A stretch of 64,000 bases of DNA from Rhea pennata (GCF_028389875.1 NC_084663.1:161928301-161992300); one strand, 5' to 3'; shown: positions 22,501 through 34,000, numbered from the stretch's first letter. The notes: generated by a model not told the origin, from the letters alone. Made by a program: numbers and translations.

Positions 22501-25500
22501 GTAAAGCACTTAATGCCTTTGAACATAACCACAGTATTAGGCATACTCTGCAATACCTTCGTGAAGCTCCTTCCCCTCTTGAAATGTCCTTTCCCGACCG
22601 CGTCTCATGCATTAAAGCGCTGTCGGTTCTTGTGAGTGTCTTGAGCTCCCTCTAGTGACCAATCTCAGCGTTGCTGCCCTGAGTAAGTGCTGGGACATTA
22701 GAGCCCATTTTCACCCACACGGTCTCTAAATGAGGCCGAGATTAATCGAAGCTATTTAGCAATTCATATTGCATTCATTTGAGCCTAAATTCCTGGGTCG
22801 GGATTTTCAAGAGAAAGTGTCGAAAGTAGCTTGAATAAATGACCTGACTTTTCAGTGCACTGGCCACTCAGAGTAACAAGGGTAGAAAGCTAGCTTTTGC
22901 AAAATGATGACCTGGAGAAAGAGTTCACGATGAACAACAGTAAAAGATCAAGAAAATATGTAGTAAAATATCCCACATGGCAGTTTAATTTGTCCATTCT
23001 CATAAGTTTTGCCTGTTTCCTCTTCTGTAAATCCCATCTAAATTAGATTACCCTCTTGCTTTTCTCTCATTTCTCTCTTGCTGCCCCTCTCTTTCTTTAA
23101 AAACTGCTTCCCTCAAGGTATCAGCAAGTAGCTGTCCCCAGCTCTGTGCATGGTAGGGCAATGGTGCAGCTCCAGTAAGTCCTTCAGGACATCTGTCCTG
23201 CTCAGGGGAGGGCAGGCAAAATTTCACCATTCCTGGGGCAATAAGAGGGTTGTGGGGACCAAGCTGGGATATTCTGAGTCACAACCTGAGTCCCACACAG
23301 TCCTCTGGTGACAGAAATGTTGTGCTTATTGAGGGGAGATTACAGTGTGCCTGTATAGCTCTTAGGTGCCTGGTGTCTCCTGAAAGGACCAGTTGTGCAA
23401 TTTTTTCAAGAGTGAACTTAATAAACATGCGTGACTCAATTTGCAGGTTCTTCACTCCTTTACTGATGCCATCTTTGATGAATGGATGAAACGGTTTAGC
23501 CCTCCTGACAATGTGTGGCCTGAGGAGTTGGCCCCAATTGGTCACAACAGACTGTATAATATGGTCCCTTTTTTCCCTCCTGTGACCAATGACCAACTCT
23601 TCCTCACTGCGGAGCAGCTTGGCTACACCTATGCCATCAACCTACCAGGTATGTTTTGGAGGTATGGAGGTACTTCCAGGCCAAGTGATGTGACAGCTCA
23701 AGTTTTCAGTCACATAGGAATTTGGAAAATAAGGCACCATTTATGAAAGCATGAGTGTGTTCTCCTGGTCACCAGCAATCATGTACATGTGGGACCCTGT
23801 TGTAGCCTGGGTAGTTACAATTCACCAGGTAAGCTGTGGTGACCACAAGCATGTGCAGAGTTTCCTTCTGCTCTGCAGCGAAATGCACCAACTTAAACTG
23901 CTCTGACATTGATGAGCATGCTCCTTTGGGACTGGGGAGTCTCTGATTTTGGCTCCTGTTCCTAGCACTGTTTATGCCTGTTACAGCATCCTTTAATCTC
24001 TCAGAGGTCAGGCTCTCTGCCAGAAAGCTTGTCTGGCTAATGTTGATCATTAGAAAATACTTGTTTTGCACATTATGCTGCACCATGAAACTCATTAGAG
24101 ATACACTCTGTTAAGCTTTGGATGCTCTGGATGGACGTATTTGGGGTGTTTTGTGTTATAAACGCCCAGTTTTAAAGATTTCTTCATAACTATGTTTTGC
24201 TTCGGGGTTTATCTGTTCTTTTGAAAACAACTTTGACACAAACCAGATCAAGACAAAGAGCAAAAAACCCTCTAGTATTTCTGTACAAAGTTCAAATTTT
24301 GCAACACAAGTTACAAAGTTTTATAAAAATTACAAATGGAAGAAATGCATGAAAACCGTCCTTCATGTACTTAACCAATATTAAATATGAGCAGTTTCTT
24401 TCTCCATCTGAGTCCATTGAGAGGCTATAGGTGCTTATCTAATCTGCATGGCCAAAAAATTATTTTAAGAGCTTACCTTGTATCTCTGGTTCTGATCTGT
24501 GGAAACTGCTTAAACATCTACAGATTGCAAAAGATTGAAATCCCCTGTCCTTCCTTCACAGGCTGCCCTGATCTGAGGCATGCTAGACACCTGTGCAGTG
24601 CTTTTCTCAGGGATATCCTCAGAGTTTCCCCTGAACATTTTGACCTCCTATGTTAATGAATTTCAGTTTTCCACCCTCTGGACCGCTGTACCCCCTTCTT
24701 CTTTGGAAATGCTGCTGACCCCTGACACCACTTACCTGGAGAGTAGCAAAGGCAGCTTGTGATCGTGCTGGTACTTGACTGTGACCTGAATAAATTATTA
24801 GCTCACTATGAAGCAGAATTTCTTTTCCCATTTGGATGGTCAATGTTCAAAGAATGAAGCTTTTCCGTTATAACCCTTCTCTTTCATCTAAATATATAAC
24901 TTGATAATTCTATTCTATGTAACCACCCAACTGGGGATTAATGTACCTAATCACATTACTGCCTCTAATCTAAGAGCTGGAATAACGGTAAATAAATCAT
25001 TTTGGCTTCATACTGAATTTGGGCGTGACTGCCCTCAACTCTCTTGTTGAGAGGCACTGCTGATTGGGGCACACAACTTTTAGTCACTTCTGTAGACAAT
25101 ATGTGACATCTGCTCGAGTCCTCTGGATTTAAGCCTTTATGTCTAAATAGAACCAAGATATTGAGAACACCTTAAGCTTTTTTTGAGAGTTTTTCCTGAA
25201 TGTTGTTTGAGTCAGACTTTGTAACTAACATCTCAGTATCTGTAGCATTTTTCAGAATAGGACAGTAGGAATTTCTTGCCCAAATCTTCCGAAAGTATTA
25301 ATTACAAAAACAAAATAAAATAATTAATTCAAGTGGTACTGGGATGAACTTATTCATACAGTAAGAAAGATCAATATTATATAAGAAAACAGTAGTTCCC
25401 TGACAGTGGTTCAAGATCAGAGGATGTGATGTATAGCTAGCTGTCAGCAGAACCATAATAAACAGTATTTTCAATTAAAAATTTGGCAATAGGTTGCATT

Positions 25501-26062
25501 GTCTATAGGAAAAGCTGAGGATTTTCCATGGACAAAATTATCATGGAAACTAATATGCTGAAATATCATCATGAAAAGAGTGACTTAAGTCATTCATAAC
25601 TTTGGCCAAATTAAATAAGAGAATAGTCTCTATTTCCTGTTACTGTTCATCCTTCTCATTCCCAGCTGTTTCATTTGTGTGAAATGTCGGAGGCAGGAAA
25701 TGTTCTGGCTCTGCTACGTGTGTTGGTTACATGATGGATTGTCAACTTTCCTTGTAGCCAATGGATCTCTTAGTCATGCAAGTAGTAATAATTATCAGAC
25801 TGTATGTTATCTCTTTCTCTCATGTGATTTGAGAAATAAAATTATGAGCAGTCTTTACTTCAGATTTTCTGTATTTCCAGATTCACTTGAAGAAACTCAA
25901 GGCTGGACTATCATGGTTGGAGCCACACTTGGAGGAGCACTTATAGCTCTGGTCCTGCTAGTTCTACTGCTTGTCCTTTTACAACACCGAAGACAGAGGA
26001 AAGGTTTTGAACCACTGATGAATGTGAGCTTCAGTCCAAAAAAGTACATGGAAGAGGCTTAG
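7257..26062 (+). CDS. DCT: Dopachrome tautomerase (TYRP2), complete gene in eight exons
   Basis: DCT converts L-dopachrome to DHICA in eumelanin synthesis in the melanosome. Coding exons are 7257-7557, 13809-14108, 16884-16984, 18100-18266, 20668-20847, 20952-21087, 23447-23648 and 25881-26062. Phases match at every junction and the total is 1,569 nt (522 aa plus stop). Visible features: a signal peptide of residues 1-25 (cleavage before QFPRVCMTV); Cys-rich, EGF-like segments to about residue 125; first metal site His191, His213, His222; second metal site His371, His375, His398; one membrane helix at about 473-496 followed by a short basic tail (RRQRKG) ending EEA. NXS/T sequons occur at 94, 180, 239, 302, 344 and 379. 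DCT is chosen over TYR or TYRP1 because long stretches such as [20 protein letters not shown] and [11 protein letters not shown] match DCT as I know it. All six metal-binding His are present and no defect was seen. Confidence 0.97.
9707..9729. repeat. Poly(A) run, 23 nt
   Basis: This is an uninterrupted homopolymer within DCT intron 1. Confidence 0.95.
10202..10285. repeat. CCCTT-type pyrimidine microsatellite
   Basis: About seven tandem CCCTT units grade into TC- and T-rich sequence. The tract is nearly pure pyrimidine on the + strand and is a small counterpart of the large tract in intron 2. Confidence 0.9.
13809..14108 (+). CDS. DCT: DCT exon 2
   Basis: It completes Gly101 and encodes up to the first base of Gly201. 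It holds the EGF-like end ([11 protein letters not shown]), the [11 protein letters not shown] stretch, sequon NCS at 180 and the first metal-site histidine, His191, in [14 protein letters not shown]. The acceptor is TTCAG|GG and the donor is AG|GTTAGT. Confidence 0.97.
15233..15748. repeat. Large TTTTC/TTTCC polypyrimidine tract
   Basis: About 516 nt of C and T on the + strand are broken only by one A at 15,304, leaving 444 nt of pure pyrimidine from 15,305 to 15,748. Units drift between CCCTT, TTTTTC and TTTTCC blocks. Very long apparent Phe/Pro/Ser/Leu open frames across it are artefacts of the repeat. Confidence 0.97.
16515..16537. repeat. TAGAC pentanucleotide repeat
   Basis: Four exact TAGAC units are followed by a partial fifth. 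Confidence 0.9.
16884..16984 (+). CDS. DCT: DCT exon 3
   Basis: This 101-nt exon encodes residues 201 (part) to 234. It holds the second and third ligands of the first metal site, His213 in DFSHQGPAF and His222 in [16 protein letters not shown]. The acceptor is TATAG|GA, the donor is CAG|GTTAGC, and it ends on a complete codon. Confidence 0.97.
16985..18099 (+). other. DCT: DCT intron 3
   Basis: This is a 1.1 kb AT-rich intron. No repeat or additional exon was recognised. Confidence 0.85.
18100..18266 (+). CDS. DCT: DCT exon 4
   Basis: It encodes residues 235-289 and two bases of Ser290: [15 protein letters not shown], then the conserved Cys pair in [12 protein letters not shown]. The donor is AG|GTAAGA. 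A CR1 insertion lies only about 70 bp downstream. Confidence 0.97.
18267..20667 (+). other. DCT: DCT intron 4
   Basis: This is a 2.4 kb intron that received an antisense CR1 insertion at 18,335-19,164, about one third of its length. The remaining 1.5 kb shows no gene. Confidence 0.9.
18335..19164 (-). mobile_element. 5'-truncated CR1 LINE, antisense
   Basis: Read on the - strand, this is the last ~830 nt of a CR1 element. The reverse-complemented tail (CAGAATCATAGAATCACAG) is at 18,337-18,355, and the homology to the copy at 2,950-6,099 stops abruptly at 19,164 within the sequence following the RT catalytic motif. The two copies differ at only a few positions over about 5,230-5,800 of the first copy. 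One open frame of 68 codons on the element's sense strand (5,475-5,681 here; 18,917-18,711 on the - strand) translates identically in both. It shares premature stops with the first copy. 5' truncation is the usual outcome of target-primed insertion. Confidence 0.95.
20668..20847 (+). CDS. DCT: DCT exon 5
   Basis: It encodes Ser290 (part) to Arg350 (part): [14 protein letters not shown], then a variable stretch [14 protein letters not shown], then [17 protein letters not shown]. The middle is unusually G+C rich relative to neighbouring exons and differs strongly from mammalian DCT, while both flanks are conserved. Confidence 0.96.
20848..20951 (+). other. DCT: DCT intron 5 (104 nt)
   Basis: This is a very short intron with donor AG|GTTTGT, a T-rich stretch and acceptor CCACAG|G. 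Phase fits exactly, and reading through it would hit a change of frame. Confidence 0.93.
20952..21087 (+). CDS. DCT: DCT exon 6
   Basis: It encodes Arg350 (part) to Val395. It holds the HXXXH pair of the second metal site, His371 and His375, in [14 protein letters not shown], and the conserved ANDPIFV end. The donor is GTG|GTATGT. Confidence 0.97.
21088..23446 (+). other. DCT: DCT intron 6, with a CpG-rich patch
   Basis: This is a 2.36 kb intron, mostly AT-rich. From about 22,540 to 22,830 CpG dinucleotides are clearly denser than in the surroundings (for example CCCGACCGCG, AAGCGCTGTCGG). Both strands are open for 60-90 codons nearby, but no family was recognised. Confidence 0.8.
23447..23648 (+). 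CDS. DCT: DCT exon 7
   Basis: It encodes Val396 to the first base of Asp463. It holds the last metal ligand, His398 in [13 protein letters not shown], and the [19 protein letters not shown] core. The donor is CCAG|GTATGT. Confidence 0.97.
23649..25880 (+). other. DCT: DCT intron 7
   Basis: This is a 2.2 kb AT-rich intron. No exon or interspersed repeat was recognised. Confidence 0.85.
25881..26062 (+). CDS. DCT: DCT exon 8 (coding part)
   Basis: It encodes Asp463 to Ala522 and the stop TAG. It holds the stalk (DSLEETQGW), one hydrophobic helix rich in Leu, Val and Ala, then the cytosolic tail with [12 protein letters not shown] and a terminal EEA, as in other DCT proteins. The acceptor is TTCCAG|AT. 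Confidence 0.96.
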
Positions 26063-26255
26063 TGCTTTGGCTTTGTTTTCTTGGTTATTCTTACAGGAGG
26101 TGACCTTGACTAGTTTCAGCTCTTAGCTGGATTTTTAGCTATCCACTTATTACACACTCCTTTGGCAGCTAAGTATATTATTCTAATGAAAAGTTCAGTT
26201 TTTCTCATTATCTTATGAACTGTAATAAATAAAGTCTCTGAGTACCTGTGTGTAA
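26063..26255 (+). other. DCT: DCT 3' untranslated region (approximate end)
   Basis: This is a short 3' UTR from the stop codon to about 20 nt past the overlapping AATAAA hexamers. The exact cleavage site is not determined. Confidence 0.65.
26224..26233 (+). terminator. DCT: DCT poly(A) signal (overlapping AATAAATAAA)
   Basis: Two overlapping AATAAA hexamers (26,224-26,229 and 26,228-26,233) lie 160-170 nt after the DCT stop. They are followed by a GT-rich segment (CCTGTGTGT), which fits a downstream element. Confidence 0.8.
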
Positions 26256-29200
26256 CGCCCAAGACAGACCAAAGTTTTCTCATTTCCAAAGATTATCTGG
26301 AGTGTGTGATACATATTCTCTATAGATTTAGATCAAGATAGCTAAGAATCTGAACAAGGAGAAAAACAACTTGAATGATCAATAAGCAAGATGATTTTTC
26401 AACTCAACGTGTTTTTGACTTCATTTAGCAGCTCTGAGATGCACAGAATGTCGTTAGCTCTACATGTATATTTGAATAGCAGAACATTTTACAGTTATCA
26501 GTCAATGTTCTGAATAAATGATGTAGACTTTTTTTTACAGTTACAAATGTTTCACGGAGTTTGGTGAAGAAGATAATTCAGCTTGACAGAATAAGAAACC
26601 TCTGTTTAGCTTATTTTGGAAGCAGGATGAGTTCCATATGTTATTTCTAATCAAGCTGGTGCTAGCACTAGGTAAAACTCCCAACTCAGATTTCCCTGTA
26701 GTTTGATTAAGAGCAGGAATTCCCTTACAGTTAAATATAAACTTACGTTTTATATCTGTGTTAAGGTACTGTGGCAGAAGCTGAACATGGTGCTTGTCCT
26801 CTCTTTTGGCTTTGCTGTACAGTTTTGTGGCATGTATGGAAAGGAGAGGGAGGCTCATAAATAGAAAAAGTGGCACTAAATTCAGAGGAAAGAGGAAGTT
26901 TTTCAGTGATGGGAAATGTTCCAGGTAGCAGAGAAGTAGGAGTGAGTGTGTGTATGGGGATAGAGCAGATGTCAGATGGGAAGTAGGCAGGAAAACAGAG
27001 GTAGCTCTTCAGAAAAGATTCCTCCACTGTTTAGGGCAAATGTTATAGTATAGTACAGTATAAAGCAGTCACCTTCAGTGTCTACCTGATATTCAAGCTG
27101 TGGCTCTATAACCCAAACTGTATAACAATCACAGCCATTATTGATCGTATCTGTATCTATATGCATTCATAGTATAAAAGGACAAATTATTTTGAACACT
27201 CAAAAGTTAGTTAAATTCTTGGCTAAGAAAAGTTTGTTCTGATTATTTTCTCATAGGACTCCTTTACTAACCAATCTATCTTGTGGCCCAAATTTCCTAC
27301 TAAACTTGTGTAGCTGCTGCTTTAGATTTGGTGATATAGATAACTCTGCATTAGTGGTTTAGGAAAATATGAGTGTTGAAAAGACTCCTTGCAGAAAAGA
27401 ATGTAGACCTAAATATTTCCAAAAGTTTGAGACGCGGGACTCAAGGTAACAAGGATGATCTATCTTGTATTACTCAGGTCTGCAGATAGGGGAGTAGGTT
27501 TGGATATGGCACTCCCTAGATCTCTATCTTAAATATTCTGTTATAAATGCTATTTAAATCTAATTTGCACCATATTTGTGTGGCTGTCTTACGCTATCTT
27601 GAAACAAGATTTTTATGTAGCAAATGAAGTTCTGAATAGATTGTGTCAGGTTCAGTGCATGTGTTATATTAGTGGAATGTTCAGATTTGGCATTTTTATA
27701 AACTGTAATGGCTTGGGTCTTAGAAAGGGTCTGCTTGCATAGCCTTGAATAAAAATTCCACTTAGTAAAGGTTTCTTTGGCGTTTCTTCTAGGTCTACTT
27801 AAAACTAGCTATTTGAACTAGGAAAAAAGATCTTATAGACCTTCACATATGCTAACATAGCCCTTGGTGTACTAGCAGAACAAATGTATGCTAAAAACAT
27901 TAAGTAAAATACTTGCAGTATTCATCAGATCACCAAGATTACCTGCAGATTCTCTTTTGAGTTTCTTTTTCTTTTTTCCTCTTTTGTTTCTCTTTGCCTC
28001 TTTCTCTCTTGGGGTAGTGATGCAGTTATGCAGGGCCATTGGAGGGCCTCAAAGACAGCAGGCATCATGGTAACACCGACTGCGAGCCTGACCTGCTGCA
28101 GGTACTGTGCAGGGTCCCACCTGGCCACATGTTTTGGATAGCGGAGTGGGATGGGCTACACAGGTGTAGAGCATGTCTCTGCAGCCTGGGCAGTATAGCC
28201 TTTACATCGCACCACCTGTGCACGTTGGACTTGCACTGTCTGTAGGTCTCGTTAAATAAAGTATCTGGCTGGGGTGTGGACCTGGGGACCTTAAGATGAC
28301 ACTACCTTTATTTGTTGTTAGACTTCACTTTGGGACTGGGCAAGGCGTACAGCATCCACAGTGCCTGTGGCAGCAAGCTGTCTGATGAGCAGCAGAACCA
28401 ATAAAGCAGGATTTGCTATGGATCTGTATCTCAAGGTTGAAGTCCTGTGTGAATTCCCTCGTCTATCCAGTAATATACGCTCACACAGCAGCTTCAGTAG
28501 AAGAATCAGATTCTGACTTTCATTTGGCCACATGCTTTCATAAAACATAAAATATTTACCTTTCTATAAAATGTGATTGAAAACGGTTGATAAATTAACA
28601 TGTTATTAGGATAGGACCAACACACACACAGAGTGGTTATGTGATTTTAGTTCTTTGGGAAATCCAGGGTAAGAATACCAAGTTTTTGGTGATCTATTTA
28701 TTGCTTTTCTGTTTATCACTTTACATTTGATATAACCTCTGTTCAAATCAAGTTCGGTGCTGAACTAACATTGCCCCGTATTCACCTATAAGTCCATGGA
28801 TACTGCCTACTTTTAGAATTAATTTTTATGTGTCTTACCAGAATTTCCCATCACTGTTTTTCTTCACTGAGGCACTGATTAGGCATTAAGTAATAGCAAA
28901 TGCATACCAAATTTTAACACATCCCACCAACATTTGTATGCCTATTCATGCATTAGGTCTTCAAAATATCTGCTATGCATCCTGGCTCTCCACCCAGCAC
29001 ACAGATGAGTTAGGTGTCTGGGGAAAGGCTTACATTTTGCAGTATGGTGCAGAACTGAACTCTCGTCGGGTAACATTGGTAAGCTGGCTGAGGCACTGAA
29101 ATTTGCACTGCTGAGCAATAACCTCATAGCACCTTAAGTGGGCTACATGGCCTTTGGGACAGTGTCCATGCTCTTGGTGGATGTTACTCCTCACAGCTAG

Positions 29201-30891
29201 CTCAGATTTCTCCAGCACAGTCCTGCATTGTGCCACTTGGGTATGCCTGAAGAATAAGAGCCAGAAGAGATAGTCTGAGGAAGGGAATGATGATGGAAAA
29301 TGCTGAGGACAAGTGTTTAAAGAGGGACTGAGGCTCATCGCTGCTCTAGAGAGCAAAATGCTATGTTAGAGCTGGTGGTGCAGGGATGATACATGGAACG
29401 CCAAAAGGGATTCAAGAGGATAGTGGGCTGCGTGAAGAGTTCTCTAAGCTGGGAGAAGAGTCCACAAACACCAGTGCATTCTCTGAGGTAGGTGCTTCAA
29501 CCCATTCCCTCATAAAGCTATTTCCTTGGGTCTTTCTTTAAAATGTGATAAGACAAAGAAAGCTCCATGTTTCAGACTTAAGGGCAAGGTAGGACACAAG
29601 CATCTACCCGCCTCTCTGGTTCACAGCCAAGATACCAGGGGCTGGAGCACTTTTTGTACAGCCGCTGCCCTGCCTGGTACGTTAGCTCCCAGTTAGGTTA
29701 CGCTGCCTTTGTGGGACTTTTTATTGTGTAGGGAGCTGCTTCATGTGGTGCTGAGAACATCACCAGAGGCCTCCAGAGAACAGACTTGGGCATGTACCAG
29801 ATTAAGCTCCATTCTGAACTAGTTCTGAGGTTCACATGCTCTTCTCAGGAGAGGAGATGTCAGCCACTTGCTAGCACTGCAGGACTATCAGACTTCAAAT
29901 GCACCAGTTTGTGCTGTATTCTGCTTTAATAAGACACTGCTGGCTCATGATTACTACCTTTTGTTCTATGTGTGACATGAATGTCAAGGTGTAGGAGGCA
30001 GGCTGGGCTGTTACATTCAAGGCTAAGTGAGATTTTTCCTTTGGGTCTCAGGGCACAGTGTATATCTGACTTGCTTTACTGTTTTGGAGGTGTAGCTACT
30101 ATTATTCCAAGCACTTATTTGAAAGCAGCCCTAATTATGGGCAGATGACAGTGGGACTGGGGGAGAGGAAGGACAGAGAGACAGGCGAATAAAACCAAAA
30201 GATATAGTGTAGCCAGCTAGCTTGTTAGAACTGATTTTGCCTAGAGATGGATGAGTAAAATAAGGGACAGTTGTCCAGTTCTCACTGGTAAATTGAGTGT
30301 AGTTCCTGGAAAGGTGTTTTTCTTTCCTGAAGAAAAGCAATTAGTGCATTAGATTAATATTATACACATTAAAAAACCCTAGGGTAAAGAGCCATGTTTT
30401 GCTCTTTCCACTTGCTTGGCCTTGGTTTAATAGCGATAGCATTAAAGCTGTGTCTAGACTTCCAGTTACTTACAAAGTTCAGGCTTGAGCAGGCTGTATG
30501 GAGAGTGCAACCTGCCCTCTTGTGGCTTACCTGAAAAATACCTGGTGACACTAAAGCTGATTTTCTCACATTTTTGCAAGTACAGTCTTGGAATGGCAAC
30601 TAAGGAAAGTTTGTGTCCTTAGTGAAAGAACAAGTGCAGGTAAACTTTATAGGAAATTCTTAAAAAAAAGAAAAAAAAGGAAAAAAGAAAGCTGAGCATG
30701 TGCAAATAAAAAAAAATTGATTTTAGAGGTTATATTTAAAGGTTTTAGTTTTTCATCCATCCCAAACTACAAAAAAGCATTTTTTTTTATTGTTTGATGC
30801 AGGTATTAAAAATATGTATGATCTACTGTCGCATGAATTGTACTGCAGCTGTTACAGCTGCTGGGGGGAGATGAAGAAGGTCTACTTTGTC
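26256..30891. other. DCT-GPC6 intergenic DNA, left part
   Basis: This is non-coding. Only short open frames occur, commonly on both strands. There is a short CA repeat near 28,621. No gene family or interspersed repeat was recognised. Confidence 0.65.
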
Positions 30892-31054
30892 ACGTACCTA
30901 GTGTAGTGGTTATCACACCTGCTTTACATGCTGAAGGTCCTGGGTTCAAGCCGCAGTAGAACCAGCAACAGCAAATCTTCGGGAGGTTGGACTAGATGAT
31001 CTCCAGAGATCCCTTCCAACCTTACCGATTCTGTGATTATCTGTGATTCTGTGA
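30892..31054 (+). mobile_element. SINE with tRNA-Val-like head and CR1 tail
   Basis: Positions 30,892-30,964 resemble a 73-nt tRNA-Val(UAC) gene. The A box is TAGTGTAGTGG (30,899-30,909), the anticodon loop reads TTTACAT, the variable region is AAGGTC, and the B box is GGTTCAAGCC (30,943-30,952). The 5' acceptor strand no longer pairs with the 3' strand and the anticodon and T stems have mismatches, so it is not a working tRNA. After a 16-nt linker comes a CR1 3' end (GAGGTTGGACTAGATGATCT) and an ATTCTGTG-type tail to about 31,054. A head of this kind fused to a LINE tail defines a tRNA-derived SINE mobilised by CR1. The alternative is a CR1 fragment landing beside a tRNA pseudogene. Confidence 0.85.
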
Positions 31055-34000
31055 TAAATGGAAGCAAAGACTGATAAAGCTCCTAAAGACTGCTAAGCTG
31101 AGGAAAATAATCCTGAAAGCACATGATCCTCAATCTCCATAAAATCCTGGAGGCTCTGAGATTTTAGTCATGAAAGTCGATCCAAAGCTTGACCTCAACT
31201 CCTGGAGCTGGTCTGGGTAGGGATGCAGTAGTGGTCACGTCACCTCCCCAGCCTCAACCTGGCCAGGCAGCTCTGAGCTCAGCACAGACACCAAAAGGGG
31301 GCAATAAAAGCAGTGTCCATCCATGACAGGGACACTGAAGCTCTGGGACTGCCTTTGCTCATCACTTTTCCCCTCTCATCTTCATAACTAAATAATCACC
31401 TAGCAGAATGAGGAAGGGTGAAGGACCAACACATCCAATCTCTGCGGTACCTTTCTACTCAAGACACTTTGCAAGCAGATGGGAAGTGTATCCATGAATT
31501 ACCTCAAGCTGTGGTGGGTATAAGCATCACCATCCCCCCTTTTAAAATGATTTCTGTTGAATTGATGTTTCTTTCAAACAAAGGGCTCTGAATCACACAG
31601 GAACATGCAATATATGGTTCCAAATGAGATATTTAAGCTCCAAAGAGGGAAATGTGCTCAGAATCATCCCTTTCTCTGCCTTTTTATTAACTAGACATTG
31701 CAGCTTCCAGCTCTGTGTTTAGGGCTTTTTGTGTGGTTTATCCTTCTGAGGTGTTTAATTGTCTCCAGTCACTTGTTAATTGTTCTCTCAATTGACTGTA
31801 CAGGAGCTGTGGGCAGCTAATGTTGGCTTTCTGAATTAGCCATTGGGCCAGGTGCCTATTTTTTTGGCTCTATAGTAAGCTGGCAGTGGCCACCTCATCT
31901 CTGTCAATCATGGCCTATGCTTCTGTGCAAATGATTGTCATGAAAATTCTCTGACAGAATTAGTGAGAACCTGTCTACTGAATTGAATTCAGCCTCATTA
32001 CTGGCCTCATTACTGGCTGTTTAGCTGAATGGAGCAACACGGAGCAACCACATTTCATAACTGTTATTGTAAGATCTGGAGTTGCAATGACGTTCCTGAC
32101 TTTCTGCTTCAGTTGACTAGTTACTTCATGCTACTGTGCTTTGGGGACAGAAGTCATGTGACTATGCTTGTAATGGGACCAAAAGAGAAAGGATAGGTAG
32201 ATTAAAAGACTATCAGTTAAATTTGACCTGGCATTCAGGCTAATGGCAACTTGGAAGTAATCTAGTTGCCCTAAAATATGTCCTTTGGCCTTTTATATAG
32301 CGAATGAAGCCTGTTAAGAGCCCCTCCACAGAGCTGCCTGGTGAATGTCAGGTTAAGAACAAGGCTGTGTCTATGATGTTGCTCCACTTCAGAGTTCCTG
32401 AAGCTGACATAGATCTGTGGAGAGATATTCATTATCCAGAACTCTTCTCTATAATTAGGCTTTCCAGGTCTGGGTGGCCAGAAGAAATGGTAACAATGCT
32501 GTTCATCTTTTTATATAACAGTTTTGTGGCTTACACTTGCCCAGGAAGAGAGGTATCAGAATGCCATCCCTTCTCATGAGGGAGCATCCATCTGAAAGCT
32601 CATGGACATCAAAAACTACCCCTACACTGCATTTCAAGCATTTCAGGTTAAGTCTGTGCACTTTCCACTGCATAGTATCGATCCAAAATCATGCTCAGAT
32701 GCTAGCTTGAGAGCCCTACAAGGAAGAAGCCTGAGAAGAAGATGTGACCGTTGACCTACCACTTAATATGGCTCTAGTTATATACCTAACTGCAGTGTTT
32801 GCAAGTCTGGTTTATTTTGCCTGGGCTGATCTCATTCACTGATCCTATCTGCACTCATGGTGATGTTACCATCACCATGTATTCCTTCTTCAAAGGGCAT
32901 GGTCATGCTTGTGCATGGACAGATGGGATTTGCAGACAGCAAACTAAGCTGATAAATAGTATGATGAAAGTGAGAGATCTGAATTAAAGAGCTATCTTGA
33001 AGAACACCTAGCACTGAACATACCAGACCATCAGCAGAGAGGGAATAAGTGGCGAGATCTCTTCCACTGCATACAATCCCTCTCTTTTCCACTCTCCTCC
33101 TTTCAGTACCTTGCTGTCTCTGGCCTATTGACAAACCCTTAAATACTGGAGCAACTTCCACAGGCAGGATGGGAAGCGCTGGCTTACTCCAGTCATTGCC
33201 TTTGGCAGCACTTCTAAGAGAGGAGGGACTGCACTGAGACAGGCACTTTATCTGCAGCTCAGGTAAAGTGTTTTAAATCCTTATCTCTGCCCTCAGGATT
33301 TCTCACAGAGCAGTTTAAATAACTCCTTATTCAGCACTGTGGATTCTGCCTTTGGTGGGTCTCCTTCAGTTCCCGATTTTCTGTGTTTGTGTAATAGAGA
33401 GCTCGTCTGTCTGTTTTGGATATAACGAGTTGCCTGGGATGCCTGGGAGTCAGGTATTCAAATCTTAAGTAATGGGGTCACAAAGTCCCCTCTTGTGGCT
33501 TCCTTCACTTGGTGATTTTGTTACCATGTTTCAGGCTTGTTTTCCATGTGATCTGTCTCTGAGTGTTTGGCCCATCTGGTGCCTTAACAAATTTTCTCGT
33601 TTCAGTCTCAGAAGAAAGTTTCCTAAGATTTCACTATTTTTTGGTGCCTTTTGCTTGAAAGAATCTTTTAGCAGCCTCATTTTTATGTGGAGCTGTTATT
33701 GCTCAAATATCTGTAACACGTTTTCACAGTTGGCTCCTCTGCCTGAGTTTACCGAAAAACTATTCAACACACTAAATGCTCAGAAGCTGCTATTGTCAGG
33801 AATAAGGCCGATGACTGGCTTCCTTTGGGCTGGTTGCCACTGATTTCAGATACAGCCCGAACTGCTTGTTAAATCTAAACCTTCCTCAGTTAGTTGGCTT
33901 ATTTTACATTTTAAGTAGATAATTTCAGATGCTGGTGGAGCTCTTAACAACACATTCTTCCACTTTCCTTCATGTTTCTGTGTCCTGCCACCCTGTGGTT

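Noticed and set aside
30892..30964. A functional tRNA-Val gene
   Set aside because: The 5' acceptor strand does not pair with the 3' strand, the anticodon and T stems have mismatches, and the sequence continues into a CR1 tail. A SINE head fits better.
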